Shown: positions 43,639-56,216 of the stretch, piece after piece
How the letters are laid out: every line of letters starts with the position of its first letter
How positions within the stretch are numbered: position 1 is the first letter of the stretch
Source of the DNA: Aspergillus flavus
Taxonomy: Eukaryota > Ascomycota > Eurotiomycetes > Eurotiales > Aspergillaceae
Direction: 5' to 3'
Assembly: GCF_009017415.1 (NCBI RefSeq)
Contig: NC_092408.1
Span: forward strand, 4,030,001-4,094,000
Length of the DNA stretch: 64,000 nt
Notes under the pieces: model-generated
Told to the model about the DNA's origin: nothing
What the model saw: the letters and a program-made list of their open reading frames with translations, nothing else
Database searches by the model: none
Translations under genes and position numbers: made by a program

Positions 43639-44962
43639 TTGAGCAGGGGTAGGAGCCCCGGGGGTTCTGTATGTCCTACGGGCCGATTCTGCATCGGCTC
43701 CGTGACAGTTCTAGGGAAACTTGGGTATGGGTCTTATTCAACTGTTTGGCTGTGCCGTGACCAAAGGTACGAATCTTCTACATATAAACATTTTCAATAT
43801 CTAGCTCATTCCCATGAAGTATCAATAAGTATGTCGCTGTCAAAGTGCTTACCAGAACGTACGATCGTTCGGAGCCAGCCTGGTCTAGGGAGCTCGGAGT
43901 TTACGAACACCTAAGCAGACTGAATTCATCACATGTTGGAAATGCCTATATTCGTGGACTTTATGATATCTTCGAACTTTCGAATCCATGCGGAGTCTAC
44001 CGCTGTTTAGTACATCCAGCAATGCATTTGTCGATCAATACGCTACGAATGAGAGCAAGGTCCTGTAGATTAAGTGAACCTCTACTTAAGCAAACATTGA
44101 TTTGTCTGCTGCAAGCTCTCGACTTTCTTCACAGTGAGATAAATATCGTTCATACTGGTAAGATCCCCTGTTCTTGGCGGTTCCTTTGCATATGTTAAGA
44201 ACACCATAGATATTAAGGCCTCGAACATCATGCTTAGCATTGAAGATGAGGCAATTCTTACAGAATTTGAAAAGGATGAGCAAGAACACCCAAGTTGGCG
44301 AAAGATTGTGGATAAAAACCACGTTAGATACGCCTCTCGGAAGCTTTCACTGCCGTGCAATGACTTATGGGGCCAGCCAGTACTGTGTGACCTTGGGGAG
44401 GCTAAGATTGGAAATTCTCATAAAGGGAATATTCAATCCGACATATATTATGCCCCTGAAGTGCTTTTTGACATGCCATGGAGATCTAGCGCTGATATAT
44501 GGAATGTCGGCGTCATGGTAAGTTGAGTCCTGTGACCATGAGGGCCGTTCTCACTGACATGTTCAGATCTGGGATATCTTTGAAAACAAACATTTGTTCA
44601 ATGCACTTGACGAAGACAAAAAATATTCTCCATCCCATCATGTTGCCGAAACGGTGGCCTATCTTGGTCTGCCACCACTTCACTTTCTCTAGCGAAAAGT
44701 GAAGAAACATGTAATGTATTTGACCATAATGGTCGGTTATTGTCTGCCAAGCGAGAATGGAGCTAACGGCCACATAGGTAAATGGTTGGGTGTAGGTGGT
44801 GTCTCCATACCGTTAATCTCCATGGAGCAGTCGGAAGAACACCGAAGTAGTCAAGATAAACAGCAGTTCCTCCATTTCATGCGGTTAATGCTCCAGTGGG
44901 TCCCTGAGGAGAGAAAGACGGCGAAAGAACTATTGGATGATCCGTGGCTGAATTCGACGTGA
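43639..44962 (+). pseudogene. SRPK-like protein kinase, broken
   Basis: Kinase motifs appear in order: glycine loop KLGYGSYSTVWLCRD, VAIK-type lysine in YVAVKVLTR, catalytic loop HTDIKASNIML (HRD replaced by HTD, as in SR-protein kinases), DLGEAKIG in place of DFG, the APE-like YYAPEVLF, and a C-terminal lobe ending TAKELLDDPWL. Introns are seen after RDQ, HTD and NVGVM. In the C-lobe, after LGLPPLHFL, a TAG at 44690-44692 stands where CAG is expected. The homologous continuation (RSEETCNVFDHNGRL) is in another frame before the original frame returns near 44790. The usual N-terminal sequence before the glycine loop is short and abnormal. Nonsense plus two shifts make it a pseudogene, or else a mis-sequenced gene. 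Paralogs are abundant in filamentous fungi. Confidence 0.75.
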
Positions 44963-45214
44963 ATCACTCCCCTTCTCGATTCTTGAATTTATGGCCAAGT
45001 TCTGTATGAGCTTGGAATATATATCCTTTGGCTCAGAGACGTCAGAGTAGATACAGATAACCCGCCGAATACGAGATCTTTTGTCCCCTTCTCACGGAGA
45101 CCAAATCCTGACCCAGACTCCAGACACTATAAGGGGAGAACACGGTTGTCGTTCGCTACACCGCGTGGACATGGACATGTGATAAAGCCATTATATGATA
45201 GTGGCAGTGTGAAT
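44963..45214. other. Short spacer between kinase and ankyrin remnants
   Basis: No coding signal seen. Confidence 0.4.
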
Positions 45215-45725
45215 CTGACTCTAGGGATAATTATGGTGACACTTCATTGTCATACTCTGCGGGAGTTGAACGAAAGACAATGAATTAATTATTATGGTAG
45301 ATATGAGACTGATTTTACCGCAATCTACCATCTGACGTTGCGATAACTGACCAGGAAACACAGTCAGCCCTGCAAGCACTGCTAGAAACCGAAATGGTAG
45401 AAGTTGATTCAAATGACATCGCTGGGCGTACACCACTGTCATATGCTGCGAAGGCCAAATGTCGAGGTCCACGGATCTTAGAGGCGCTGATCAAAACCGG
45501 GAAGGTGGATATCGAGTCAAAGATGTGAATGGGTGTACGCCAATCTCCTACGTTTTCGAAGCTTTGGGAAGACAGTATTCTCAATGTAGAACCACCTTTT
45601 GCTACTGGGAAGGTTGATATCATGTCAAAGGACAAGAATGGCCGCACGTCACTTTCATACGCTGAAGGGGCTGAAAGAGAGGATCTCAGAAAACTACTCA
45701 TGGACGATCTGCAGTCAAGCGGGTA
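45215..45725 (+). pseudogene. Ankyrin-repeat gene remnant
   Basis: Fragments of ankyrin repeats are readable on the + strand: DNYGDTSLSYSAG near 45225, then DIAGRTPLSYAAKAK near 45410, VNGCTPISYVFEA near 45525 after a one-base shift at about 45522, and DKNGRTSLSYAEGAERED near 45630. The spacing of about 30-35 residues between the G-x-T-x-L/P cores fits ankyrin units. Stops and the frameshift break the frame, and no start exon is found. The consensus (GRTPLSYAA) matches the C-terminal repeat arrays of fungal NACHT-ankyrin or similar proteins. This is most likely the 3' end of such a gene, with the front lost or unrecognisable. Confidence 0.6.
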
Positions 45726-46344
45726 AGTCTCATGCTCCTTTTTATCTTGATCGTATCACACTCTATTGCGGTTGTTGGATATGTTGGTTTATAGGGACTA
45801 TGGCTGATATAAACATGATAGTAGCTCAACCATTGAGGTGTCCGAATATTCATGAGTGGACCCATGAAAATTGTCTATTTTGAAATTTGAGTCCAATACG
45901 GCAGCTCGTGGAATTGAGAATTTGTCCGAAGGCATACATTTCAGGGCTGAGGATGATACTGGAAATAAGTGTACGAATTGTGTTAGAGTACGAGAGACCG
46001 CTACCTCTGTCCCTATGAAATCTACTGTCTGAGAGGATTCCAGCTTCAATTATTAGGAATCGAGATCAAATTGAAAGTTCTTGTGAGAGAGGATACTTTA
46101 ACCTAAGCTATGCATATTGCCCTGCTACTGAAACTGCTAATTGTTGACCGTGTTTGCTGAGAGACACAATGCCCTGATGCCTCATATGTTTCCCTCCCTT
46201 GTTTTTCTTCCTTTGTTTCTTTCTTGATTGGTGAGACAGGGCGAGGTAATGCTAGCAGCTATGTCAATGACCAAGAACGAGAGGATACAACCTACAGATA
46301 GCCACACTTACTGGTCACCCGAATGTGAGAAGGTGTATTCAACC
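45726..46344. other. Intergenic region after ankyrin remnant
   Basis: A rightward stretch at about 45880-46030 reads as protein-like sequence (GIHFRAEDDTGNKCTNC) without a supporting frame or motif; it may be more decayed coding DNA. Nothing else is seen. Confidence 0.4.
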
Positions 46345-47405
46345 TCATGCAGGTGTCAATCCCATAAGCGACATTCGATGGCGAGCATGGTCACGCAGTT
46401 CTGACAAACCCAAAGAAAGAACCGTCATAGGGTTTTGACCGGCAACTATGTGTTTGCCAAAGAGATCCAGCTTCGTGAACTGGACCACATCGGTGTCGGG
46501 ATCGGGAGCAGGAACAGGCCGCGGAAATATTGGCTAAACTCTTAGTATTAGCTTAGGCACGGTTTCGAGATAGCACGGTTCGTACCTTTTCGCACATCAT
46601 AAGACCCCCTGCCGGATTTCGTGTCCATACTTCCACCTTACCTTTACATCTAGTGCGGACACACTTGGACCACTTCAACAAGATCACCACATTGACTGTA
46701 GTGGATCCATACATCCATAGGTCTTTATCAGCGTGCAAGCGCGGCCACGATTCACTGAATCCACTTTCAACAACAATTGAAGGTAGGTCGTCTGTAGCCG
46801 GACATAAAAACAAGTCTGGCTCCTTCGATGAATGCGTGTATTGCCCCGTAAATCCATCAAGAGCTATGACCAAGGATTAGTATACTAAGACTAGACTGTA
46901 GAGTAAAGAGCATACTCGTTCCTGCTCCAATATCGAAAATATCACTTTCGGCCTCGTTCATGAGCCCTTTCCTTACCCAAACACCGCTAGTATAGCCAAC
47001 CCATCTGATCTGCACACCGTGGAGTTCTGTCAACCTTACTCGGATCCAAAGCGTTCCAGTGCGTGCATTGAAGTTTGCCCTACCTCATGTCAAATGGATG
47101 CACCGTAGAACTGCTTGAGTATTATCGTACCTTGCATTGCTTGCCTCGAAAATACCAGACTCTAAGAAAGTGCGACAGATCAGACTGCCTTGCTCAGGTG
47201 GTATATATTCGTAAACGAGCTCAGTGAATTCTCTAATAGTGGGGATCTTGTGAATGATCTCATTGAAGATGGCTTCAGTGGATCGTTGTGGAGCTTCGGG
47301 AGAACTGTTGCTTCGTCGCTTTCGAGTAGAAGGTGGTGAAGCTAACTTAGGTGAATCAAGCGGCCACTCGAAATTGAATAAAGGTGCTGGAAGTCTGAAT
47401 GGCAT
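46345..47405 (-). CDS. Fungal-specific hypothetical protein, possible nuclease-like fold
   Basis: Four exons can be joined from MPFRLPAPLFNFEWPLDSPK (ATG 47405; an earlier in-frame ATG is at 47420) to TGA at 46347. The first exon holds a Ser/Arg-rich stretch and a helical part (FNEIIHKIPTIREFTELVYE). The last two exons carry DLPSIVVESGFSESWPRLHA, DLWMYGSTTVNVVILLKWSK and KVEVWTRN. This E-x-G-x-S-E-S...D...W followed by strand-lysine-strand pattern is common in uncharacterised fungal proteins and recalls the core of PD-(D/E)xK-type folds; that fold assignment is inference. The model rests on GT-AG sites at each junction. Its place in an island of decayed genes suggests an accessory, fast-evolving gene. 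Confidence 0.6.
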
Positions 47406-48526
47406 CTTGATATACCACAAGAGAAAAGATTAAAGGATTCTACAGAATTTACTTTCAAGGTATGCAGGAAGAGGCAAGGTGTGAAGCAAGATAGCTAGGA
47501 TTCATGATCGCCTAAAGCATAAAAGCTTTCATATTCACCGGTTGACAGTCATCTTTGGTTCATAATGACGACGCGAGTTCCAAAATCCATCATAACTACC
47601 TTTGCGGTGAAGTATCGACATGGTAATCAACGAGAATAGAGATGGTGGGAGGATAGGATCATAGGACTGGAGTATAGGAGAAGTAGGAATCAGCGGAAGT
47701 TGTGAAGTCAGTCTATATATAGCCTGAAGGAGGTTAGCCAGCTAAAGTGGATATCGAGCGTGGACTCCTGAGCCCACTAGTGTATAGTCTATTATCAAAT
47801 GTACCAGAGTTCTATTTCTTCCCCAACACCGACATACCAGATACATAGAACCTCACCTACTCCCTAGACTCTACTATCAATACAGAAATACTATCTACTT
47901 TCCACTGCTCTATTCCGCGGCAATCAAGCCATCGCTGGATTCGTCGTACCACACAGAGGTGAGCCCGCATAAATAGATTGACGGAGTGCAAGAGACTACT
48001 AAAGACACAACTGCTCGCCCGAAATAGCCAACACTATATAGAATACCTTCTTTTCGGAAGGATCGATTGAATAATTATCACTGTTTAGCCTGATTCCGTT
48101 CTATGCAATCGGTTGTTCAATATGATGCCGGTGTTTTGCTGAGTATGATTGGTCAGGAGCTGGGGATTGGAATGGACGGGGCGTTTGGTACGCTCTTTTC
48201 CTTCGTTCTGTGGTGGTGTTCTTTGTTCGACCAAGACGATGCTTATAGGGTTATTTTGAATAGTCCTGACTCCTCTATTCACAGAAGGCAACTTTGCATT
48301 ACATTTCAGTAGTGTCGTTGGGGTATGGTTTTGTGAGTCAGAGGAAGTTTGTATGTTTAGAGCTTCTGGTAAAGTATGCGGTAGACAATTGTAAGGTTAT
48401 GCTGCTATCGTAACCATAAGTGTAGACATGAAGCCATGAATCAGTACATACATATATTCCAATCCTCGTTTACATTCTCCACACCCACCACTCGAATGTG
48501 AGTCCTCAGTCACACGATTGACGAAA
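47406..48526. other. Intergenic region
   Basis: Promoter side of the nuclease-like gene and 3' flank of the bestrophin-like gene. Opposing short frames at 48085-48312 lack motifs. No gene is supported. Confidence 0.5.
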
Positions 48527-49822
48527 TCACACCCTCCCCGTCACAGGTCGATGCTTTATGAACATCTCGGGCGGGAACTTACCCCGGTCGCTATGATCTT
48601 CGACACATCGGCTCTCAGTCCTTGGTGTCTCCGCTTCCACGAACGACATCAACTTCCGCCACTCCGATAACACCACGTCGATCTCCATCTTGGAGTCCCC
48701 AACAATCGCATCCATCTTGATATCGTTTCGGTCGTATCCGAACGGATCTTCCAGTTGTGATCCGATCCCTTCGATTCCGTATAATGTGAAAATAACCAGA
48801 CTGACAATGGGAACAGTCCACCAGCCCAGATCATCCACCATTCCGAAGGGCAGGACGCAGCCAAAGAGAGCCAGGACTTGTTTTTGGTGAATCCTACATT
48901 ATCATCAGCATCCTCTGCCGAGACAATAACAGTAAATGGGGGTTTATAGAAGGAAGAAACTCACAAATGCGCAACAGGAATAGGCGTCAACCGAATCATC
49001 TCCATCTTCCCCACCGCATCCAACAACGAATTCAACTGCGCCTGCATCTGACTCGCCCCAGGCGCATGATACCAGCCCCTCTCTACACCCCTCTTGATGA
49101 AACCATCTATGAAGAAACTTAATTGGAACGGCAGCGTTAACCCTTCATCCTCGTGACCCTCGAGTCCCTTGGGGAGCAGATTCGCGTAGTCGGGGTTATA
49201 TGCCGCGACTCCGTCCTCGCCGACGTCGTCCCCAAAGGAGTAGAAGGCAGCGCCATATTCGGCGCGGAGGTGGTTTTTCACAGCGTAAGGTATGGCCATG
49301 AGGATGCGGATGGTGCGTTCAATGTCTTCCTTTTCGTCTTGGCGGAGGGGACGCGAGGTGCTGTAGCCGTTGGTGAGGATGGTACGCACCAGGTTGCGAA
49401 TACAGGTAGTTAGGGTTGTGAGGCTGCTGCGGCCGTCCCAGAAGCGGTTGTAGCTGGTTTGGTTGCGGAAGACGAGCATAAGGCCCACCACTATTGAGAG
49501 AGAGGGGATCTGTTTTTAGTAGTTAGTTGTATGCTTTTTGGAGAGCACATTACGAATGAGAACCAGGCCTTACAATGCTACTGGGTAGTCCGACGGTATC
49601 AAAAATGTACAGATCTAGATAGACGACGAAGGCCGTGAACAGTGCGTGGAAGAGTACGGGCACGATGATGGCGCCGTGGATGGCGCCTTTAATGAATCGG
49701 AAGACTAGAGGCCATCTAAAGAAGCCTTCGATCAGACCCGATCCAGTCCCAGTTGCGCGGTACGTACCTTCGCGGCTTCTGTCGATGGGACAGGAGATGC
49801 GGGTGTGTGCCATGCCGGACAA
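48527..49822 (-). CDS. Bestrophin-like (UPF0187) membrane channel protein
   Basis: Exons join around introns near 49570-49492 and 48964-48894. Features are an N-terminal basic segment, FFRWPLVFRFIKGAIHGAII leading into hydrophobic helices (VLFHALFTAFVVYLDLYIFD; IPSLSIVVGLMLVFRNQTSY), then the family-typical NRFWDGRSSLTTLT, a central domain, and a late membrane pair (GWWTVPIVSLVIFTLYGIEG) followed by IGSQLEDPFGYDRNDIK. NRFWDGR and EDPFG are bestrophin/UPF0187 hallmarks. Members form anion channels; fungal ones are uncharacterised and may sit in the plasma or vacuolar membrane. A 42-nt in-frame segment beginning GTACGTACC after REG could be a mini-intron. The start may be Met1 (MSGMAHTR) or Met4. 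Confidence 0.85.
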
Positions 49823-50885
49823 AGGTGTTTTGCCGGCTCAGCACGGGGGTGGACGGGGCGCTCAAGGCTAATCGCATTTTCCTGCGGTCATTCGAGTGTT
49901 GCGGGATCAATAATGTATGTCGAAGTGCGTGAGAAGAGGAAATTGTCCCAGGCAGCGGTCAACCAAAACAAAGGGTCAGGTTGTTTCGACTAAAAGACTG
50001 GGAGGGGTACGGCGGTCCCTCGAGCAAATCACGAGAGACGAAGCGACACACTAACAATGGTGGTTCGTGCCACTAATCATAGTCTGGGCATAGTTTAAAA
50101 AGTTCCCGCGTCCTATCGCCATGTTCGATGCGCTGCCGATCTTCTGTGAGATGACGTCGCTTCGATTCTGGGGTAGTAATTGGATATCTGCACGGAATTA
50201 TGTGGAGGCGCTCTGAAAGTATAAGACGAGCGCTATTCATGATCACTGGCTGGCCACCGTTCGATGGCGTGGCGGTCGCAGGAAGGTTGCAAGATGGACT
50301 CTCCGGCGAGCCAAGAAATGGAATTGTTGCTTTAGTAGCTGGGTTGGCCAGTGCGGTTCCCACGCACGGTCGCAGTATAATGTATGTACACACATGCTCA
50401 ATCAGGCGCTATAAAAATAGAACGAAAAGGAAAGTGTAAGAAAAAACGAATGCGGACGAGGAGATCGTCGAGGGACCACCGGCAACCTTAGCTAGATCGC
50501 AGGACGTATGCAGAGAACAAAACACCAATACCAGCCGGCTAAAGTGCACCGCTGGGCTGCCAGCGAGGACGGCGCAATGGAGAACCTGGCCAAGCCGACC
50601 GGGAGGAGCAATCCGGCGATGCGAAATGGGGGTATAATTCAAAACCAAGGGCAGATGGGTTCCAGATTGCGATGCTAGATATAGAGATAGAAAATAACTA
50701 TGCTGGGGTGTTTAATTGTAAATGATGCAAGGGGGTTAACGAGAAGAAACACGTGAGAAGGCCGCAGATAGCCTTTGATGGGACGCCTAGTGGTCGTTGA
50801 CAAAGAGTCTCCCCGCTCACAAAGGTCAATGTAGGTCATTGCGCATGGACTCCCATGGCGTTGTATTCCATAGGACTGTCCTTCT
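49823..50885. other. Intergenic region
   Basis: Upstream of the bestrophin-like gene and downstream of the FHA-RING gene. Frames of 79-106 codons on both strands (50073-50648) overlap and show no motif. Confidence 0.5.
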
Positions 50886-52774
50886 TCATGACATGCTAGC
50901 CCGGCCGTCAAATACCAGAGGACCGGAATCATTGCGTGGCGTCAGAGGGTTATCATCGGAGGACTCAGAACGAACGGGTGTATCTGCACGCAGCTGCGCC
51001 TGCCGGCACTGAAGAGCACTAGCCGTAGGAACCGGTATCCCGATACTCCCAGTGACAACAGGGGATGGATCGGCCACACGGGGTGTCTCATCATCAGATT
51101 CTCTCGATGTACGGTTTTCATTGAGGTGCATAGTCCCGACATCATGAGTAAGCCCTGCTGCCGCGGACAAAGAATTTGGCAGGGCATCCACGGAGTCTTG
51201 CGAGGAGTTGGAGGCCTCGGGAGTTGGGTTGGTTTCTAGTTGAGGGGTGCGAGTTTCGGATCGACGGTCCTGGGATGAATCTCGTTGTTCCTCTGTGGAG
51301 GTGGGCTTTTGCTCCACCTCCTCGTAATCGTTCGAATCATCGACCTCGGCGCTGAGATCCGTGTATGCACGGCAATTCGGGCACTGGAACATAGGGTAAT
51401 CCGGTGTATGAATGAGGCGACTAACGCACTTGTAGTGCCAAACATGGGCACACGCTGCCATGAACAGACACTGATAAGGTCTCTACACTCGGCGTTAGCC
51501 ACAAACTGACAGGATAAACCAGCAAAGGAAAACGAAAGGCCAAGATAAATGGAAGCGGTGAGACAAACCAAGACAGATCCAAGACAAATCGAGCACTCAC
51601 GGCACCCAGAATAGTCCGCCGTTTCGCCTTTACCTAAGTTTTTAATGAGACTCTCGGTGTTTTTACTAGAGCCTTGTTAGCATCGTCGTCTTCCTACTTC
51701 GGTGTGTGGACCATACTTGAACTCGTTAGGCTGCTGCTGCCAGGACCGGTTGCATTCAATGCGAATCCGAACGCATCGGAAAATCATCTCTTCCCCACCT
51801 CTGAAATCAATACCAAGCTGCACGATATCACCATCCTTCACTGTATATAGCCGAGACGCCATGTTGGGCTGACTCAATCGCATGTGGTTTAAAAAGGTTC
51901 CCGATGAGCTTCCGACATCCTTGATGTGCCACTGCCCGTTCAGGTACAGAAATTCACAATGTTTTCGACTGACGACCTTCGACTTGAAACCAACTGGCGC
52001 ATCGGAGGGCTCTGTGGGGTTTGCGACGGGCAGGCCATCTCGTTCAGAGTATCGCCCGACCTTGATGACACTACTCTCCGATGGTAGCGTTCGAGAGATG
52101 GGGATAAAGGGTAAGGACGGTCTTGAATTCCCGTGCGAATCCTGGTGAGGGAAAAAACGAATGGTGGCTTTCTGCTTTGGGCGTGGCGATGAAGAAGAGT
52201 TTTCATTGGTAACCGGGTCGGGGCAGTCTAACAGCCCATTTTGCAGGTTGGTCGGCGCCGATGCTGGCGTCGTGTCCACCTCCGGTCTCGTATCTGGGGT
52301 TTGAGACAACCCTCTCAGCCGCGCCATCCTGCCTTGGGTCTGCGTCCGACGAGGCTCGTGCGAAGAAGGGGGGGAGGTTGATGACTCGGAGGAGCGATTC
52401 TGGGAACGCAGGTCGAGATCAAAACCGCGGTAGCCTGGAAACAAGACAGAACTGTAGCGGGCGAGGGTCGATGAAGATGGCTCAGAGTCGGGACATGGGG
52501 CCGGGTTATTGGTCCCCACAGGTGGATGAGCAGATTCGGTACCGGTGGAGGCAGATGACGCGGGAGAAAACCAAGATACTCGACTACTGAAGGTATGTCG
52601 ACGGGCGATCGGTTGTTGACTGTTGGTATTAGAGGTTGATGATGACGAGGAGGAGGATTGAGAGGAGAAATGATTTTGGGTATAAGCGCGCAGTTGGCTA
52701 AGGCGGCGGAGGGGCCCCGAACGAGCGTCTGATGGGAAGTTCGACGAGGCGGAGGCGGAAACGGATGCAGACAT
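50886..52774 (-). CDS. FHA-RING E3 ubiquitin ligase (Dma1/CHFR type)
   Basis: Three exons encode about 580 residues. A long Ser-rich disordered N-terminus is followed by an FHA domain at about 235-345 (VIKVGRYSERDGLP, SKVVSRKHCEFLYLNGQWHI, DVGSSSGTFLNHMRLS: the GR, SxxH and N/G core). A RING finger spans the second intron: RECSICLGSVL then RPYQCLFMAACAHVWHYKCV and FQCPNCRAYTDL (C-x2-C, C-x-H-x3-H-x2-C, C-x2-C). The acceptor TGTAG was chosen because it restores this spacing. Family members (yeast Dma1/Dma2, fission yeast Dma1, CHFR/RNF8) bind phosphothreonine proteins and ubiquitinate them in mitotic checkpoint and septation control. The acidic, Ser/Thr/Pro-rich C-terminal tail after the RING (about 150 residues) is longer than in yeast. 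Confidence 0.9.
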
Positions 52775-55700
52775 TCGGTTGGGTCAGAAATTAATTGGTT
52801 GCCTGAGGAGGAGACAGAAAAATAAAACAAGACAAAAAAAAGACAATTATTCACCCGGGCGAAAGGGTTAAAATAGGAAAATAACTTGCAATAATATGAA
52901 AAATCAACAGAAGAATGATACTGAATCCGTCAGTTAAAAAAAAAATAATAATAAAGAAAAAAAATATAGAAAAGAAAAGAAATCAGAAATCAATCAAAAT
53001 AATAACAATCATACACTGGGAGCTTCGTCCGATCTGCGCAACCGCCCTATATTGGGATCTCCCTTAAGACAATATCCGATCGGGTCACGAAAGTGGATTT
53101 TCTAGTCAGAAAGCGTGACGTACTACAGGGATGCAAGAGTGAAACCGGAGGGAGTAAATAAGGAGTCAGAATAAAATCACAAAAAAACAAACGCACGGGT
53201 GTACAGAGGAAGGTTGCAAGAGCTTTAAAAGGATCAAAGCGATGCTCTAGTGATTTGAGAAAACGGACACTAGACCAGAAGAGGAGAGAGGCGACGAAGG
53301 CCAGAGTAGAAAAAAAAGGGGGAAAGGGTATGATTGTTGTTGGCAAAGATGGCAAGTAGCTTAAGTATGCGAGTCAGATGGTAAGATCTGCCAGTGGGGC
53401 ATCTGAATGGGATGGTATGGCTTGGTAGGTATGCGTGAAGTTGTAGCTATCTGAACGTCTGGGTGAACCCCCTCACAATAACAAACACGCGACCCCGTCG
53501 GTGAGCAAAAGGTACTATTTTCCCAGTCCCTTGGCCTCCAGATTCGATATGGAATGGTTGTAGAAGGATCTATCAAGGACTGATTTGGCGGATAAAACAG
53601 TTCGTCCGCTGCGCAACAACAAAAGAATCATGCATTAAGATTCTATTGATTCTTCTGTTCCCGCAGTAAGCTTCCTTCCGCCGTGGATCATCATGCAGTT
53701 GACAGGCCCGGAATACATCAAGGACGTTTTTGCGGTATCAGAGAGTTTGGTGAAATTCCGACTTGGAACGTGCTGAGATAAGAGTCTTAGTCAGTTTCCC
53801 AAAAGAGCTTCTTGGTAACTTGAAGTTACTGAATCCGACAGCAAAACTACGCGAATTGGACCTCGTCTTCGAGAACTGGTGGCAAGTTCTCCGATTTTCG
53901 CATTGATCTTTTTATGGTTGGTTGCTAAGACGCTTAAGATATCGTCCTATAGACTAGGACTGCTCCGCAGTTGGTGTCGGGTCTTAGTTTGCGGGGCAAC
54001 ACGAGGAAGGGATAACATGCGACGGGTCATTCCAATCATCGTTCGCAGGTATTTGACCTAAACTCCGTTGTCTGGAGGTACAGCCTTATTACTTAGACAA
54101 AATGGCGTCCATGGCGGCTCCATGTGACCCTCTTTGGCCACCGCCTCACGTGGGAGGCGGGCAACATTGAACAGTGAGCATTCATGGACTGAATAAATCA
54201 ATGTCGGTTATACGGGACGGTGATTACCTGCGTGGATCACTCAAGTTGGACGGGTCTCGGTGGAAGTAACTGGTTATGGCATGTTCAACGGTTAGCTGAG
54301 ATGATGGGTCCTTTTTTTACCAATTAGTCCGTCCGATTCTCCAATACTTCCGAATCCCGAAGCCGACTGACCAGAACGCGGAGACCGCCTTCTTCTTTTT
54401 TCCTTTTTCTTTTTTTTCTTCCCCCTCTTGGCTCCAAAGTGGGCTATTATGACGTAGTACCACGTCTAATTAATGTTTATGGGAGCCAAAGTGCTAACCC
54501 AAGGATGGACGGATCCATTGCCGGGATCGGCAGCAACCAGGCCTGCATCTTATCCAAGCATTTGGACAGACTACTGTTCGAATGCCACGAGCTTGAGTAA
54601 GCTCAGGCAAACCGAAATTTCTTATAGAAGACAAACCCCGTTCCACAAAGTACAGCGTTCAAACCAGAATGATACCTTCAGTTATATAAAAAAAATACCT
54701 GCTCCTGCAGAGCCCTACTTGGGTAAATGGGAACCACCCGCTATGGCCAACAGCCCGTTGATCATTCATCCTTTGTCTGGTGATCATGTCGCATCACTCG
54801 TCAAGTGCTGGCTTCCGGTGTACAGGCGATATTTTGGTAAGAAATAGGTGATATTAGTAAGCTTCGAGGTTTGTCGGATATACCCATATGCACATAATAA
54901 ATATTTTCTATTAGTATATAAAATACTAATACCATACGGGCGGTATCAGTCTCCGGATACGGATCCTTTTCGGTTGTTATGACGAAGGACTAGAGGGGTG
55001 AGGAAATCTATCCAAGTGTTTCTGTTGAGTACTGAGTAAGACGGTCCCCCGTGACCGTAAGAATGATTCTCACAACCGTGAGTGTCATGTCGAACCCTTA
55101 AGTTTGCCGGGTGGATCGGCGGGTAGCCCCATGATTAGACCAGGGAGGGTTATACTTTGCTCATCCATTGTTGGTGGGGGAGGGTTGCCAGGATGGAGGA
55201 TGATGGAGATTGCTCTGATGTCCACTAAGTGATCGATATGTAGAAATAGCTTGGACCTTTTCCAAATGGTGGGTCGATCAAATTGAAATATGTGATGGAT
55301 GACAGACTGGAGATATAGCAGCATACAGCGTACATACTGTACATGATAAACAAAATGAAACAGGTGAAGGTATGTCCGCATGACCGTACCATACACAAAA
55401 CAGTTGTTGATATATATTGATCTACTCGAATAACAATGAATTATATAGTTGGACCAATGAGGAAAAATACTGGGAATTGATTTAACCATAACATAAAATT
55501 AATTCAATTATTGACATTCCTGATGGGAATAGAGATTCTCAGTCTGGAAATCTAAATGTTGTTGTGTATTGTCGGTGACGGGAACTGATAAAGGGAGATG
55601 AGCTCTCTTCATTTCCCGCCTTGTCATTTGCCCACTCCTTCACTTGGGACCCGTAATTGTCACTCATCACCCGTGCTCCCAAGCTAAGGTGCAGGACTAA

Positions 55701-56216
55701 CAGTAACTAAACTCAACCTCACCGTCCGCCATCTCTTCCTAGCCCTCTTCCCAACCACCACCACCGAACCCCCCCCTTCCCTCCTTCTTCTTTTATTGTT
55801 CAAACCCCTCCATTCTGGGTAAGACCCGGGGGTCTTTTCTACACTAATCTCGAATTCGAACCGACAATAATATCAAGGAAAGGTCTCCTGCCTATCACGC
55901 GCTATTCTTTGTGCTCCCGCAAGCGTCAACTCCTATCGGGCTATATGCAGAGCCTCCCATCCGTCTCTTTGTCTCGTCCCCAATCGATTCCCATCGCATC
56001 CCTCATTGCTCCGTTTCCCTGACCCTGTCTCTCGGTAGAGGCCAACAAAGAACCCATCGTTCGAGGTCCTTCTTGGGAACAGGATACTGCCCTGGGACGA
56101 AAGGAAGGTTGTCTTTCGCCGGTCGGACTGACAACGTTGGTTTCGTTTCCGTTCGCTTTTAGACTTGTCGCTTGTGGGGCCGGTGTCTGGTCTTGCGGGC
56201 CTGTAATATTAGAGGC
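52775..56216. other. 3.4-kb intergenic region between divergent genes
   Basis: Holds the promoters and probable long 5' UTRs of the FHA-RING gene and Vac8. 52850-53010 is A-rich with AT runs. 54400-54425 is a T/C tract. 55730-55810 is pyrimidine-rich, as in fungal promoters. Isolated frames (54473-54847 rightward, 55085-55489 leftward) have no motif or neighbouring exons and are not called. Confidence 0.5.

Noticed and set aside
54473..54847. 124-codon rightward frame
   Set aside because: No motif, no neighbouring exons, lies in the promoter region between divergent genes.
55085..55489. 134-codon leftward frame
   Set aside because: His/Tyr/Ile-rich AT-driven composition and no motif.
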